Positions 18,103 through 25,748 of a stretch of DNA of 44,737 bases are shown piece after piece. The position numbers and the translations under genes were made by a program. Positions within the stretch are counted from its first letter, which is position 1. Each line of letters starts with the position of its first letter. The stretch is from Curvibacter sp. GWA2_63_95 (GTDB lineage Bacteria > Pseudomonadota > Gammaproteobacteria > Burkholderiales > Burkholderiaceae_C), in assembly GCA_001795455.1 (NCBI GenBank), contig MGPB01000010.1:1-44737 (forward strand), read 5' to 3'. The notes below the pieces were generated by a model. That model saw only the letters and a list, made by a program, of their open reading frames with translations, did not search any database and was not told the DNA's origin.

Positions 18103-20328
18103 TTAGAAACTGTGGGTCAAGCTCACTTTGAAGTTGCGGCCGGGCTGGGTGTAAGCATCCACAATGGTGCTGGTAGCGGCCAGGTCACGCACATCCGCCC
18201 ATTCCACATACTTTTTATCGAACAGGTTGTTGATGCCGGCAGTCAAGCGGGTTGCCTTGCTGAAGTTGTACCAAGCTGAAACGTCAGTCACGCTGTAACC
18301 GCCTGGCGTCACCTTGGTGGTATCGGGGTTGCGCAGCTTGCGCTCCACCGCAGTGATCTGTGTGGCCAAGCCCCAGTGCGTGCCATGGGCATAACTCAAA
18401 CCCACAATCAACTTGTCCGGATCAATGGTGGCCAAAGGCGTGCTCACACCATTGCTCTCTGAATCACCTTCGGCGTGGGCATAGGCCGCCGACACGTTCC
18501 AGTTCTTCGTCAGCGCCCAGTTGGCACGTGCCTCAAAGCCGCTGATGGTGACCTTGCTCAAGTTGATGGACTGGTACACATCCGGCGTGGGCGCCGCGTT
18601 ATCCGTCACCTTGACATTGCTGGCAATAAAGTCTTTGTACTTGCCGTGAAAAACGGAGACGCTGTAAGAATTTTTGGTGTCGGCAATATGGCCACGCAAC
18701 CCCAACTCCACGGAGTCACTCGTCTCTGATTTCAAGTTCGGATTGCCAATTGATGTGTAAGGATCTGCGGCCGTCAAGTTGGTGACACCACCATTCACCT
18801 GGCTCGCCTTGGGAGCCCGGAAGCCATGCGCGTAGTTCGCAAACAACTGGGCCATGGGCGCCAGCTTCCACACAGCACCCAAGCGCGGAGAAAGTGCAGA
18901 GTCACTCAACTCCGATGGGGTTGCCGAGTTGTTGACCCGGTACAGGGCATCGGGCTTGGGAGTGAGCTTGAAGCTGTCGTATCGCAAACCAGGCGTCACA
19001 CTCACAGAACCCAAGTTGATTTCATCCTGGATGAATGCACCCAACACACGGTAGTCGGTATCCGGGAAGCTCTTGTTGGGCACAAAGGCGGTGCCGGAGC
19101 TGTTGTATCCCTCTTTCAACGAAGTGACGTCGGTGACGGATGTATCCAGGCCATAAACCCATCGGTGCTTGATGCGATCACCAAGGTTGGTTTCCATTTG
19201 CAGATTTGCCCCCAGCGTGCTTTCCCCATAGCTGGTGTCCCGCGTGCGCACCAGCGGGGCTGTCGAACGCGCCTCATAGCCGTACTGCAGGTTTTTGGAT
19301 TGCTGTGCGTACACCCCAACGCTCAACACATCAAACCACGCACCACTGGGCGCATAACGGTAATCCAGCTTGACCAGGTCGCGGGAAATGTCTTCGCGCA
19401 CATCCACGTCTGTCAACGTGGCCACGGTGAAAGGATCACCGAAGAAACTCTTGATGTCCGTGTTGTTCTGTCGCCGAATGGTTTCTGCGCTCAGCTTGAC
19501 CTGGTGTGCAGCACTGGGCGACAAGACCAGTTTTGCCAATACATAGTCCACCTGGTTGTTGGCCGGGTTAGGCGTGGTACGGCTGGTGTTGGCGGCATCG
19601 TTGGTGCCCATGTTGTCGGTTTCGTGGCTGCGCCGCATGCTCGCCAACACCATGCCTTTAACGCCATCACCCGCAAACGCAAAACTGGGCGCAAGCTGGA
19701 ACGAGTTGTCCACCGATGCATAGGCGGATTTCAGGGTGAATTGCTGGGGCTTGCCCAAGGTGAGCAAGTCCTCCGGTTCCTTGGTGACAAAACTGACCGC
19801 TCCAGCCAATCCATCCGAACCGAACTGGCTGCTGGAGCCCCCACGCAGTATTTCAACCCGCTTGTACCCTTCCGGGTCGATCGTGTCACCACGGCCTGCC
19901 GCATAAGGGCCACTGGCGTAGGTGGAGGGCAAGCTCACGCCATCCACCTGCAAGCGAACCTGATCCCCCTCGAGGCCACGGATATTCACGCCCTCATTTC
20001 CACCACGTCCGGTGGCATAAAACACACCCGAAGAACGGTTGGGCTGGGAGCGCACCGACACACCCACTTCGTTCGCCAGCAGTTCCTCCAGATCGGTGGG
20101 ATTTTCCAGCGCAATGTCTTCGGCCGTAATCACGGTGAGAGTGGCAGGCACTTCCTCCAACTCCTGCTCGACACGGCTGGCACTGACGACCACTTCCTTC
20201 AGCGTCGCCACCGGGCGCTCTGTGACTGGCGCCTCTTGGGCCCACACGCCGCTGCCGCCAAACGCCAAGCCCAAACACAAGGACAACCGGGTCAGCGAAA
20301 ACTGCCCGGACACACGGATACCTGCCAT
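18103..20328 (-). CDS. TonB-dependent haem/haemoglobin receptor (HmuR-like)
   Basis: Outer-membrane receptor of 741 residues. A signal peptide ends near VWAQ (residue about 30); the TonB box region reads LKEVVVSASR; the plug domain follows, with VEILRGGSSSQFGSDGLAG. The barrel carries the FRAP motif at 503-506 and NPNL about 25 residues later, the pair that marks haem receptors; the histidine usually found between them is absent here. The last residue is Phe (SLTHSF), as needed for barrel insertion. The receptor precedes the CobN-like gene, with a terminator-like hairpin between. A Fur-box promoter lies upstream at 20431-20464. Haem specificity is inferred from motifs and context. Confidence 0.9.
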   Translation of the reverse strand: MAGIRVSGQFSLTRLSLCLGLAFGGSGVWAQEAPVTERPVATLKEVVVSASRVEQELEEVPATLTVITAEDIALENPTDLEELLANEVGVSVRSQPNRSSGVFYATGRGGNEGVNIRGLEGDQVRLQVDGVSLPSTYASGPYAAGRGDTIDPEGYKRVEILRGGSSSQFGSDGLAGAVSFVTKEPEDLLTLGKPQQFTLKSAYASVDNSFQLAPSFAFAGDGVKGMVLASMRRSHETDNMGTNDAANTSRTTPNPANNQVDYVLAKLVLSPSAAHQVKLSAETIRRQNNTDIKSFFGDPFTVATLTDVDVREDISRDLVKLDYRYAPSGAWFDVLSVGVYAQQSKNLQYGYEARSTAPLVRTRDTSYGESTLGANLQMETNLGDRIKHRWVYGLDTSVTDVTSLKEGYNSSGTAFVPNKSFPDTDYRVLGAFIQDEINLGSVSVTPGLRYDSFKLTPKPDALYRVNNSATPSELSDSALSPRLGAVWKLAPMAQLFANYAHGFRAPKASQVNGGVTNLTAADPYTSIGNPNLKSETSDSVELGLRGHIADTKNSYSVSVFHGKYKDFIASNVKVTDNAAPTPDVYQSINLSKVTISGFEARANWALTKNWNVSAAYAHAEGDSESNGVSTPLATIDPDKLIVGLSYAHGTHWGLATQITAVERKLRNPDTTKVTPGGYSVTDVSAWYNFSKATRLTAGINNLFDKKYVEWADVRDLAATSTIVDAYTQPGRNFKVSLTHSF

Positions 20329-20379
20329 ACACCACCTATTGGAAAAACGGTTGTTTCACATTGGCTGGCTGGGCATGCC

Positions 20380-20403
20380 AAGGGCGCCTGGATAGACGCC
20401 CTT
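20380..20403. other. Hairpin in the haem receptor 5' leader
   Basis: AAGGGCG and CGCCCTT are separated by 10 bases, and the palindrome GGCATGCC abuts it. There is no T tract, so it is more likely leader RNA structure than a terminator. Confidence 0.45.
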
Positions 20404-20430
20404 GATTGGCTTGGCTTGCTACTCTAAGTA

Positions 20431-20464
20431 ACTTATTCTACTTGAGAAGTATTCGCATTTACAT
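20431..20464 (-). promoter_or_regulatory. Fur-box promoter of the haem receptor operon
   Basis: TGAGAAGTATTCGCA (20443-20457) matches the 7-1-7 Fur pattern. On the minus strand a TAGAAT -10 lies immediately after it and a weak TGTAAA -35 before it, 17 bp apart, so the Fur-like site fills the promoter spacer. Confidence 0.7.
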
Positions 20465-20482
20465 TGTTGCCGACACTTTATT

Positions 20483-21727
20483 TCACCGCGGCAGCTCAGG
20501 CGCCAACACATCGGCTACCGGCCTGGGCAAGGTGATCTGGGCCAAGCCGCGCTCCAGCGACGACGCACTGGGGTTCTCCACAAACACGCAGCGTTTGCCC
20601 GTGCGTTTGCAAAAATCTTTGACGCGCCAATAGGCGTTGTGGCTGATGCAGCCGGTCTGGCATATCACCAAATCCGCAGCGGCCAAGTTCGCGTCCAGCA
20701 CCGAGGCGTTGTCCTCCACGCCACCATCATGGTGAGCAAACTTGCCGCCCACGCGCTCCACCACGTCACGGTAGTTGGCAATGTTGCCGCTGCGTCCGCC
20801 CACGCACAACACCACCTTCTGGTGCAGCTGCACCACCACCGCCTGCACATCTGGCACGACAGGCGACTCAGCCACAGAACGCTCCACGCCTGATCGCTCT
20901 GCAACTGCGCGCTCTGCCACAGCCAGCCGGCGGCGCAGGTCCGCGTTGCTCGCCTCCAGCTCCTGCTGGCGCTGGGCCATCTGGTCCACGCGCTTTTGCA
21001 GGCGCTGCTTGTCCTCCAGTTGCGGGATGGAGGCCTGCAGCGTTTCCAGGTCTTGTGCCATGAAGGCGATACGGCTGTCTTTGGCAATCGCGTCGGCGCG
21101 CGCCTGCAGCAGCTCGGCATGCAGGCGCTCCATATCCGCTGTCTTCTGCGCCATCACCCGGGTGATGCGCTCCTGCACCTTGCCCAGCTCGCGCCCAAGC
21201 ACTGCATTCTCTTCGGCCAGTGCATTGAAGCGAGCGATCTCCAGACGCACCCCGGCACCTGCCTGATGCTGAAACATGTGCAAGTCTTTGCACATGGCTT
21301 CCTGCAGCGGCACATCACAACGCGGATGGCTCAGCGCCGCCCAAAAGGCGCCTGCCACATCACCGGCTTTCAGGTACTTGATCCACAGCTCCGCCACCGC
21401 CAGGGCGCTTTTGGCCGCTTTGAAAATTTGTATTTCGCGGGCATACCGCGCGTCCAGTTCGGCCTGCATCAACTCTGACAGCTTGCATCGGCGCGCGCAC
21501 TCCGACACGGCGCCAGCGTGCACCTCGTAGTCATTGGCCACGGCACTGCCGCCCAGCGCCTTGTTCACCAAACGGCGCAGCGTGTCCATGGGCAAACTCA
21601 CCCCCACCAGTGGGCAATGGCAATGGTGGTCCAGGTCCCACAGGCGCCGACGGCGCGAGCCGGATGCCGGGGGTGCCACGTGGTCGTGGTGGCAATGGAT
21701 CTCAGGGCTAGGCAGATTCTTCAGCAT
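20483..21727 (-). CDS. DUF2325 protein with coiled coil and His/Cys-rich N-terminus
   Basis: Protein of 414 residues with no signal peptide. The N-terminus has His/Cys clusters HCHHDH and DHHCHCPLVGVSL; the second resembles a conserved motif of longer DUF2325 proteins. Residues about 190-300 are a long coiled coil rich in Glu, Gln, Arg and Ala. The C-terminal DUF2325 domain runs from VVLCVGGRSGNIANYRDVVE to RTGKRCVFVEN, with the conserved CQTGCISHNAYW block. The ATG at 21727 has GGAGG upstream; the frame is open further but the extra part overlaps the dispersed repeat and has no match. Biochemical role is unknown. Its place between Fur-regulated genes suggests a role in iron or redox sensing, which is inference. 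Confidence 0.85.
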   Translation of the reverse strand: MLKNLPSPEIHCHHDHVAPPASGSRRRRLWDLDHHCHCPLVGVSLPMDTLRRLVNKALGGSAVANDYEVHAGAVSECARRCKLSELMQAELDARYAREIQIFKAAKSALAVAELWIKYLKAGDVAGAFWAALSHPRCDVPLQEAMCKDLHMFQHQAGAGVRLEIARFNALAEENAVLGRELGKVQERITRVMAQKTADMERLHAELLQARADAIAKDSRIAFMAQDLETLQASIPQLEDKQRLQKRVDQMAQRQQELEASNADLRRRLAVAERAVAERSGVERSVAESPVVPDVQAVVVQLHQKVVLCVGGRSGNIANYRDVVERVGGKFAHHDGGVEDNASVLDANLAAADLVICQTGCISHNAYWRVKDFCKRTGKRCVFVENPSASSLERGLAQITLPRPVADVLAPELPR

Positions 21728-21743
21728 GGGCGGGCCTCCAAAT

Positions 21744-21799
21744 GCTATGTTTTTAATAGCTGCTTGCGCAGCATCTGTAAGGGCTAGTGGCACTTTTGG
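21744..21799 (+). repeat. Dispersed 56 bp repeat, copy 3 (intergenic)
   Basis: GCTATGTTTTTAATAGCTGC followed by TTGCGCA, AAGGGCT and AGTGGC at the common offsets. It fills most of the gap between the 73-residue gene and the DUF2325 gene. Confidence 0.85.
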
Positions 21800-21812
21800 C
21801 TCTATTTTTTGC

Positions 21813-22034
21813 TTATACGGCAGGGGTTTCCAGACCTGCGGCCTCGGTCTGCTGCAGCGCCAGGCGGGTGCGCCAGGCCAAGACCGGGCGCTTGGCGCCC
21901 TGGCGTTGGGGCTTGCCGTCGTGGGCTGCCGGCTCGGGTGCACAACACGCGCACATCGCGCGGTAGGTGCTGCGCTTGCCATGGCGGGCCGCCGGGCTGT
22001 GCCCCTCCAGCAAGGCTTGCACTGCAGAGCTCAT
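21813..22034 (-). CDS. Small unknown protein, 73 residues
   Basis: Not recognised. The ATG at 22034 (MSSAVQALLEGHSP) overlaps the preceding gene's stop as ATGA, which is strong evidence for a real, coupled gene. The product is basic, with RHGKRSTYRAMCACCAPE containing a C-A-C-C cluster that could bind metal. No signal peptide or membrane segment is evident. It lies in the unit starting at 22345 and is followed by a repeat copy and the DUF2325 gene. Confidence 0.6.
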   Translation of the reverse strand: MSSAVQALLEGHSPAARHGKRSTYRAMCACCAPEPAAHDGKPQRQGAKRPVLAWRTRLALQQTEAAGLETPAV

Positions 22035-22345
22035 TGCACAGCCTCCGGGCTGCTGTGCCACAAGCTACGCTCGGTGGCTGGCAGTTGCGCCAGTGCGGCG
22101 CCCTGCCCCTGGCTCTGCCAGCGTTGACGCAGGGCCCACAGCAAGGTCTTGAAGCCGGGCGATAGCAAGGGGTCTTCGGCCAGCGCAGTCAGGTTGGCGA
22201 CGATCTTGCCCACCATGGCCTCGCGGTGCGCACCGCAGCAGGCCTGCACGTGGCCCGTCATTAGCGCCATCGTGCCGGCCAACAGGGCTTCGGCACAAGG
22301 CAGGGTGTACTCCTCGTTGGGGTGGGCTTGCGGGATGCTTTGCAT
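22031..22345 (-). CDS. Small unknown protein, 104 residues, first gene of Fur-box unit
   Basis: Not recognised. It starts MQSIPQAHPNEEYTLPCAEA at an ATG preceded by AGGAGA. The rest is probably helical: LLAGTMALMTGHVQACCGAH, then MVGKIVANLTAL, with a conserved-looking Cys pair and several His. No signal peptide is evident. A promoter overlapping a Fur box lies 50 bp upstream (22394-22421). The 4-nt overlap with the next gene indicates coupling. It faces bacterioferritin divergently. An iron-responsive small helical protein is the most that can be said. Confidence 0.65.
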   Translation of the reverse strand: MQSIPQAHPNEEYTLPCAEALLAGTMALMTGHVQACCGAHREAMVGKIVANLTALAEDPLLSPGFKTLLWALRQRWQSQGQGAALAQLPATERSLWHSSPEAVQ

Positions 22346-22393
22346 GGTCTCTCCTGGGCTGATCAGTGCGTCTGATTCATTGCGAATGAATTT

Positions 22394-22421
22394 AGTATAT
22401 GCGAATCGTTCTCATTTGCAA
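22394..22421 (-). promoter_or_regulatory. Fur box overlapping promoter of the 22345 unit
   Basis: TGCGAATCGTTCTCA (22400-22414) is a good 7-1-7 Fur site. On the minus strand TTGCAA (22416-22421) and TATACT (22394-22399) are 16 bp apart, with the Fur site filling the spacer. A second, weaker TGCGAAT lies at 22381. The site could also affect the divergent bfr gene. Confidence 0.8.
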
Positions 22422-22520
22422 TATTTTTATGGTTTCTATTTGGGGGTTATTCACTGCGGGAGAATTCGTTGGGATCCTGGCACTTGGGGATAATTACCCC
22501 TTCACTACAAGGAGCCCCCC

Positions 22521-22997
22521 ATGAAAGGCGACGCACAAGTCATTGGCCATCTACAGGCCCAACTCAAAAATGAGCTGACCGCCATCAACCAGTACTTCCT
22601 GCACTACCGCATGTACAAGCACTGGGGCCTGGAGAAGCTCGCCAAAAAGGAATACTCCGAGTCGATTGGCGAAATGAAACACGCCGACATGCTGATGGAC
22701 CGCATCTTCATGCTCGACGGTCTGCCCAACCTGCAGGACTTGGCCAAAATCCTGGTCGGCGAAAACGTGCCTGAGGCACTGGAATGCGACCTGAAGGCCG
22801 AAGTCGGCGCCCAGGCCACTGTCAAAGCCGGCATCGCCCACTGCGAATCAGTGCGTGACTATGTGTCACGCGACCTGCTGCAAAAAATCTTGGATGACAC
22901 CGAAGAACACATCGACTTTCTGGAAACCCAGATCGAATTGATTGGCAAAGTGGGCTTGCAAAACTACCTGCAGAGCCAGATGGGCGAGCTGTCGTAA
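22521..22997 (+). CDS. bfr: Bacterioferritin
   Basis: Iron-storage protein of 158 residues that forms a 24-subunit haem-containing shell. Glu18, Glu51, His54, Glu94 and His130 of the di-iron ferroxidase site and the haem ligand Met52 are in place (GEMKHADMLMD; DDTEEHIDFLE). The usual ligand Glu127 is Thr by direct alignment to E. coli Bfr, with Glu at 128 and 129. The gene has AAGGAG upstream and a terminator after it. It is divergent from the Fur-box unit and next to iron-uptake genes; the partner ferredoxin Bfd is encoded 5 kb downstream. Confidence 0.95.
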   Translation: MKGDAQVIGHLQAQLKNELTAINQYFLHYRMYKHWGLEKLAKKEYSESIGEMKHADMLMDRIFMLDGLPNLQDLAKILVGENVPEALECDLKAEVGAQATVKAGIAHCESVRDYVSRDLLQKILDDTEEHIDFLETQIELIGKVGLQNYLQSQMGELS

Positions 22998-23021
22998 CCC
23001 TCCCCTGCGCTCTTCGCTTTT

Positions 23022-23047
23022 GCGCCAGATCAAGCTGGCGCTTTTTT
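23022..23047 (+). terminator. Intrinsic terminator after bfr
   Basis: GCGCCAG and CTGGCGC separated by six bases, followed by six T. It ends 12 bp before the next Fur box. Confidence 0.9.
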
Positions 23048-23056
23048 CGATCTACA

Positions 23057-23075
23057 AATGAGAACGATTTGTATT
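23057..23075 (+). promoter_or_regulatory. Fur box upstream of the imelysin operon
   Basis: TGAGAACGATTTGTA within AAATGAGAACGATTTGTATT is a good Fur-box match, 71 bp before the first imelysin ATG. No strong core promoter hexamers can be assigned. Confidence 0.75.
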
Positions 23076-23145
23076 AACATACGGCCCGTTCCTGCCACGC
23101 AGCCTTCTGCCCAGCAGCCTCTTTGTATTTTCCAGAAAGACGTTC

Positions 23146-24303
23146 ATGCAAAAGCGACACTTCCTCACCGCCACCCTGCTCGGCGCAGCCCTGCTAGCAG
23201 GACTTCCGGCCCAGGCCCAATCTGTCGATGCCAAAGCCGTGGTTCAGCACTACGCCACCTTGGTGCATGCCAACTACAGCGACGTGCTGACCAGTGCCCA
23301 GACCCTGCAAAAGGCCATCACCGCTTTTGCCGCCGCACCTTCGGCCCAAGGCCTGGAAGACGCAAAAAAAGCCTGGCTGGCCGCGCGCGAGTTTTATGGC
23401 CAGACCGAAGTGTTCCGCTTCTACAGTGGCCCGATTGACGACGACAACGGCCCCGAAGGTCGTATCAACGCCTGGCCGCTGGACGAGTCCTACATCGACA
23501 GCGTGACCAGCAAGCCCAAGGCGGGCCTGGTCAACAACCCCAAGGTCAAGATCACCAAGGCCAACCTGGCCAAGCTCAACGAACGTGGTGGTGAGGAAAA
23601 CATTGCAGCCGGCTGGCACGCGATCGAGTTCTCGCTGTGGGGCCAGGACCAGAGCGACACCGGCCCCGGCAGCCGATCGTTCGAAGACTTTGTGGACGGC
23701 AAGGCCGCAAACGCCGACCGCCGCCGCGCCTACCTAGTCACCGCCACCGAGCTGCTGATCGACGACCTCAGCTTTCTGGTGAAAGCCTGGACACCCGGCG
23801 CCAAGAACTACCGCGCCAGGTTTGAACAAGGTGGCATCCAGTCGGTGCGCAAAATGATCGTGGGCATGGGCTCGCTATCGCGCGGCGAACTGGCCGGTGA
23901 ACGCCTGGAGGTCGCCATGAACACCCAGGACAAGGAAGACGAACACTCTTGCTTCTCCGACAACACCCACCGCGACGTGGTGACCAATGCGCAAGGCATT
24001 GAGAACGTCTGGCTGGGCAGCTACAAGCGCCTGGACGGCAGCACGCTGCAAGGCGCGTCACTCAAGGACCTGGTAGCCGCCAAAAATGCCGGCTTGGCCG
24101 ACAAGGTGAGCAAGCAGATCGCCCAGAGCGTGGCCAACGCCACCGCCATCCAGGCCCCGTTTGACCGCGAAATCGTGGGCGCCAAAGACGCCCCCGGCCG
24201 TATCCGCGTGCAGAAGACGATTGACAGCCTGGTGCAGCAGTCCAAGGACATCACCGAAGCCGCAGCCGCTTTGGGCATCACCAAGCTGGCCCAAGCCAAA
24301 TGA
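23146..24303 (+). CDS. Imelysin family iron-regulated protein (IrpA/ICMP type)
   Basis: Exported protein of 385 residues with signal peptide MQKRHFLTATLLGAALLAGL cleaved near AQA-Q. The imelysin (former peptidase M75) core is present: FRFYSGPIDDDNGPEGRINAW, then the GxHxxE motif in GWHAIEF, and a second repeat half beginning NTQDKEDEHSCFSDNTHRD. Family members are periplasmic or outer-membrane-associated and iron-regulated; peptidase activity is doubted for many. It is the first gene of a four-gene operon behind a Fur box; its stop overlaps the next start as ATGA. Confidence 0.93.
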   Translation: MQKRHFLTATLLGAALLAGLPAQAQSVDAKAVVQHYATLVHANYSDVLTSAQTLQKAITAFAAAPSAQGLEDAKKAWLAAREFYGQTEVFRFYSGPIDDDNGPEGRINAWPLDESYIDSVTSKPKAGLVNNPKVKITKANLAKLNERGGEENIAAGWHAIEFSLWGQDQSDTGPGSRSFEDFVDGKAANADRRRAYLVTATELLIDDLSFLVKAWTPGAKNYRARFEQGGIQSVRKMIVGMGSLSRGELAGERLEVAMNTQDKEDEHSCFSDNTHRDVVTNAQGIENVWLGSYKRLDGSTLQGASLKDLVAAKNAGLADKVSKQIAQSVANATAIQAPFDREIVGAKDAPGRIRVQKTIDSLVQQSKDITEAAAALGITKLAQAK

Positions 24304-25748
24304 AGTTGCGCACCCGTCAAAAAGTCGGCCTGGCGCTGACTGCGGCGGGCGCCATGGCGGGTTTGCTGTGGCCCCTATGGGGCCATGGCGAAGCAGACCT
24401 CTCCGGTGCCGTTCAGGGTGAACTCACGGCCGGAGAGGCGACAGCCTTTGCCACCGGGCGCAACGCCTTTTCCATGCCCCTGCCCACGCTGGACGACGAC
24501 GAGCGCTCCCGCTTTGCCGTGGGCAACTCCTTCTTCCGCCGCAATTGGGTGGAAGCCCCCGCCTCCACCACCGCCCGCGACGGCCTGGGCCCGCACTTCA
24601 TCGCCCGCTCCTGTGGGGGCTGCCATGTGCAAGACGGCCGCGGTGCACCACCCGATTTCCGCAAACGCCTGAGCGAGCCGCCTGTGGCACTGCTCATGCG
24701 CCTGTCCATTCCCGGCATCGGCGCCCACGGCGGTGTGGTGCCCGACCCGGTCTATGGCGACCAGCTCAACAACGCAGCCATCCAGGGCGTCGCGCCCGAG
24801 GGTCAAGTGCGCATCCGTTACCAGTCCCTGCGCGGCCAATTTGCTGACGGCACCCGCTACACCTTGCGCAAACCCCTCTACAGCCTGACGAATCTGGCCT
24901 ATGGCCCACTGGCGCCCGGGGCCATGATCAGCCCGCGTATTGCGCCGCAAATGGCCGGCGTGGGCCTGCTCGAAGCAATACCCGAATCCGACATCCTGGC
25001 CAACGCGTCGCTACAGGCCGCCAGCCCCGGCCCCATCAAAGGCCAGCCCAACCACGTGTGGGATGACTTTGCGCAGGCGAAGCGTGTCGGCCGCTTTGGC
25101 TGGAAGGCCAACCAGGCCAGTGTGGCCAGCCAAACGGCTGGTGCCTTCCTGGGTGACATCGGTATCACCTCGGCCCAGCACCCGGACGAAGCCTGCATGC
25201 CTGCGCAAAAAGACTGCCAGGTTGCCCCGCGCGGCGCACAGGGCAAGGCGCCCGAGATTGACGAGCGCACACTGGGCGACGTGATCTTCTACCAGGCCAC
25301 CCTGGCCCCGGCTGCGCGGCGCAATGTGAATGACGCGCAGGTACTGCGCGGCCAAGCCCTGTTTGCCCAAGCCCAGTGCAGCGCCTGCCACCGGCCCAGC
25401 TACACCACGGGTGCGGCGCCCTTTCCGCGCCTGTCCAGCCCCAAGGTGCAGGGCCTGAAAATCTGGCCCTACACCGACCTGCTGCTGCACGACATGGGCC
25501 CCGACCTGGCCGATGGTCGCCCCGACTACGCGGCCAACGGCCAGCAGTGGAAAACCCCGCCGCTGTGGGGCGTGGGCCTGGTGCATGACGTCAACGGCCA
25601 CCGCCGCCTGCTGCACGACGGCCGGGCCAATGGCGTACTGGAGGCCGTTTTGTGGCACGGCGGCGAAGCCCAGGCGGCCCGGCAGCAGGTGTTGCAACTC
25701 AATGCCCGCGACCGGCAAGCGCTGGTCGCTTTTGTGGAGTCTTTGTGA
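24300..25748 (+). CDS. Di-haem oxidoreductase (DUF1111, c-type cytochrome)
   Basis: Exported protein of 482 residues with an N-terminal hydrophobic segment (LALTAAGAMAGLLWPLWG). Two covalent haem-binding motifs are visible: CGGCH (in ARSCGGCHVQDGRG) and CSACH (in AQCSACHRPSY), plus the family block LLLHDMGPDLADG. DUF1111 proteins are annotated as thiol or di-haem oxidoreductases, and their substrate is unknown. The start overlaps the upstream imelysin stop and its own stop overlaps the next start (GTGA), so three genes are tightly coupled. This gene set recurs with imelysins in proteobacteria and may process iron or haem in the periplasm. Confidence 0.92.
   Translation: MKLRTRQKVGLALTAAGAMAGLLWPLWGHGEADLSGAVQGELTAGEATAFATGRNAFSMPLPTLDDDERSRFAVGNSFFRRNWVEAPASTTARDGLGPHFIARSCGGCHVQDGRGAPPDFRKRLSEPPVALLMRLSIPGIGAHGGVVPDPVYGDQLNNAAIQGVAPEGQVRIRYQSLRGQFADGTRYTLRKPLYSLTNLAYGPLAPGAMISPRIAPQMAGVGLLEAIPESDILANASLQAASPGPIKGQPNHVWDDFAQAKRVGRFGWKANQASVASQTAGAFLGDIGITSAQHPDEACMPAQKDCQVAPRGAQGKAPEIDERTLGDVIFYQATLAPAARRNVNDAQVLRGQALFAQAQCSACHRPSYTTGAAPFPRLSSPKVQGLKIWPYTDLLLHDMGPDLADGRPDYAANGQQWKTPPLWGVGLVHDVNGHRRLLHDGRANGVLEAVLWHGGEAQAARQQVLQLNARDRQALVAFVESL

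Noticed and set aside
18826..20427. Plus-strand open frame of 533 codons opposite the haem receptor
   Set aside because: The receptor has a signal peptide, plug, FRAP/NPNL and terminal Phe; the reverse frame has none of these.
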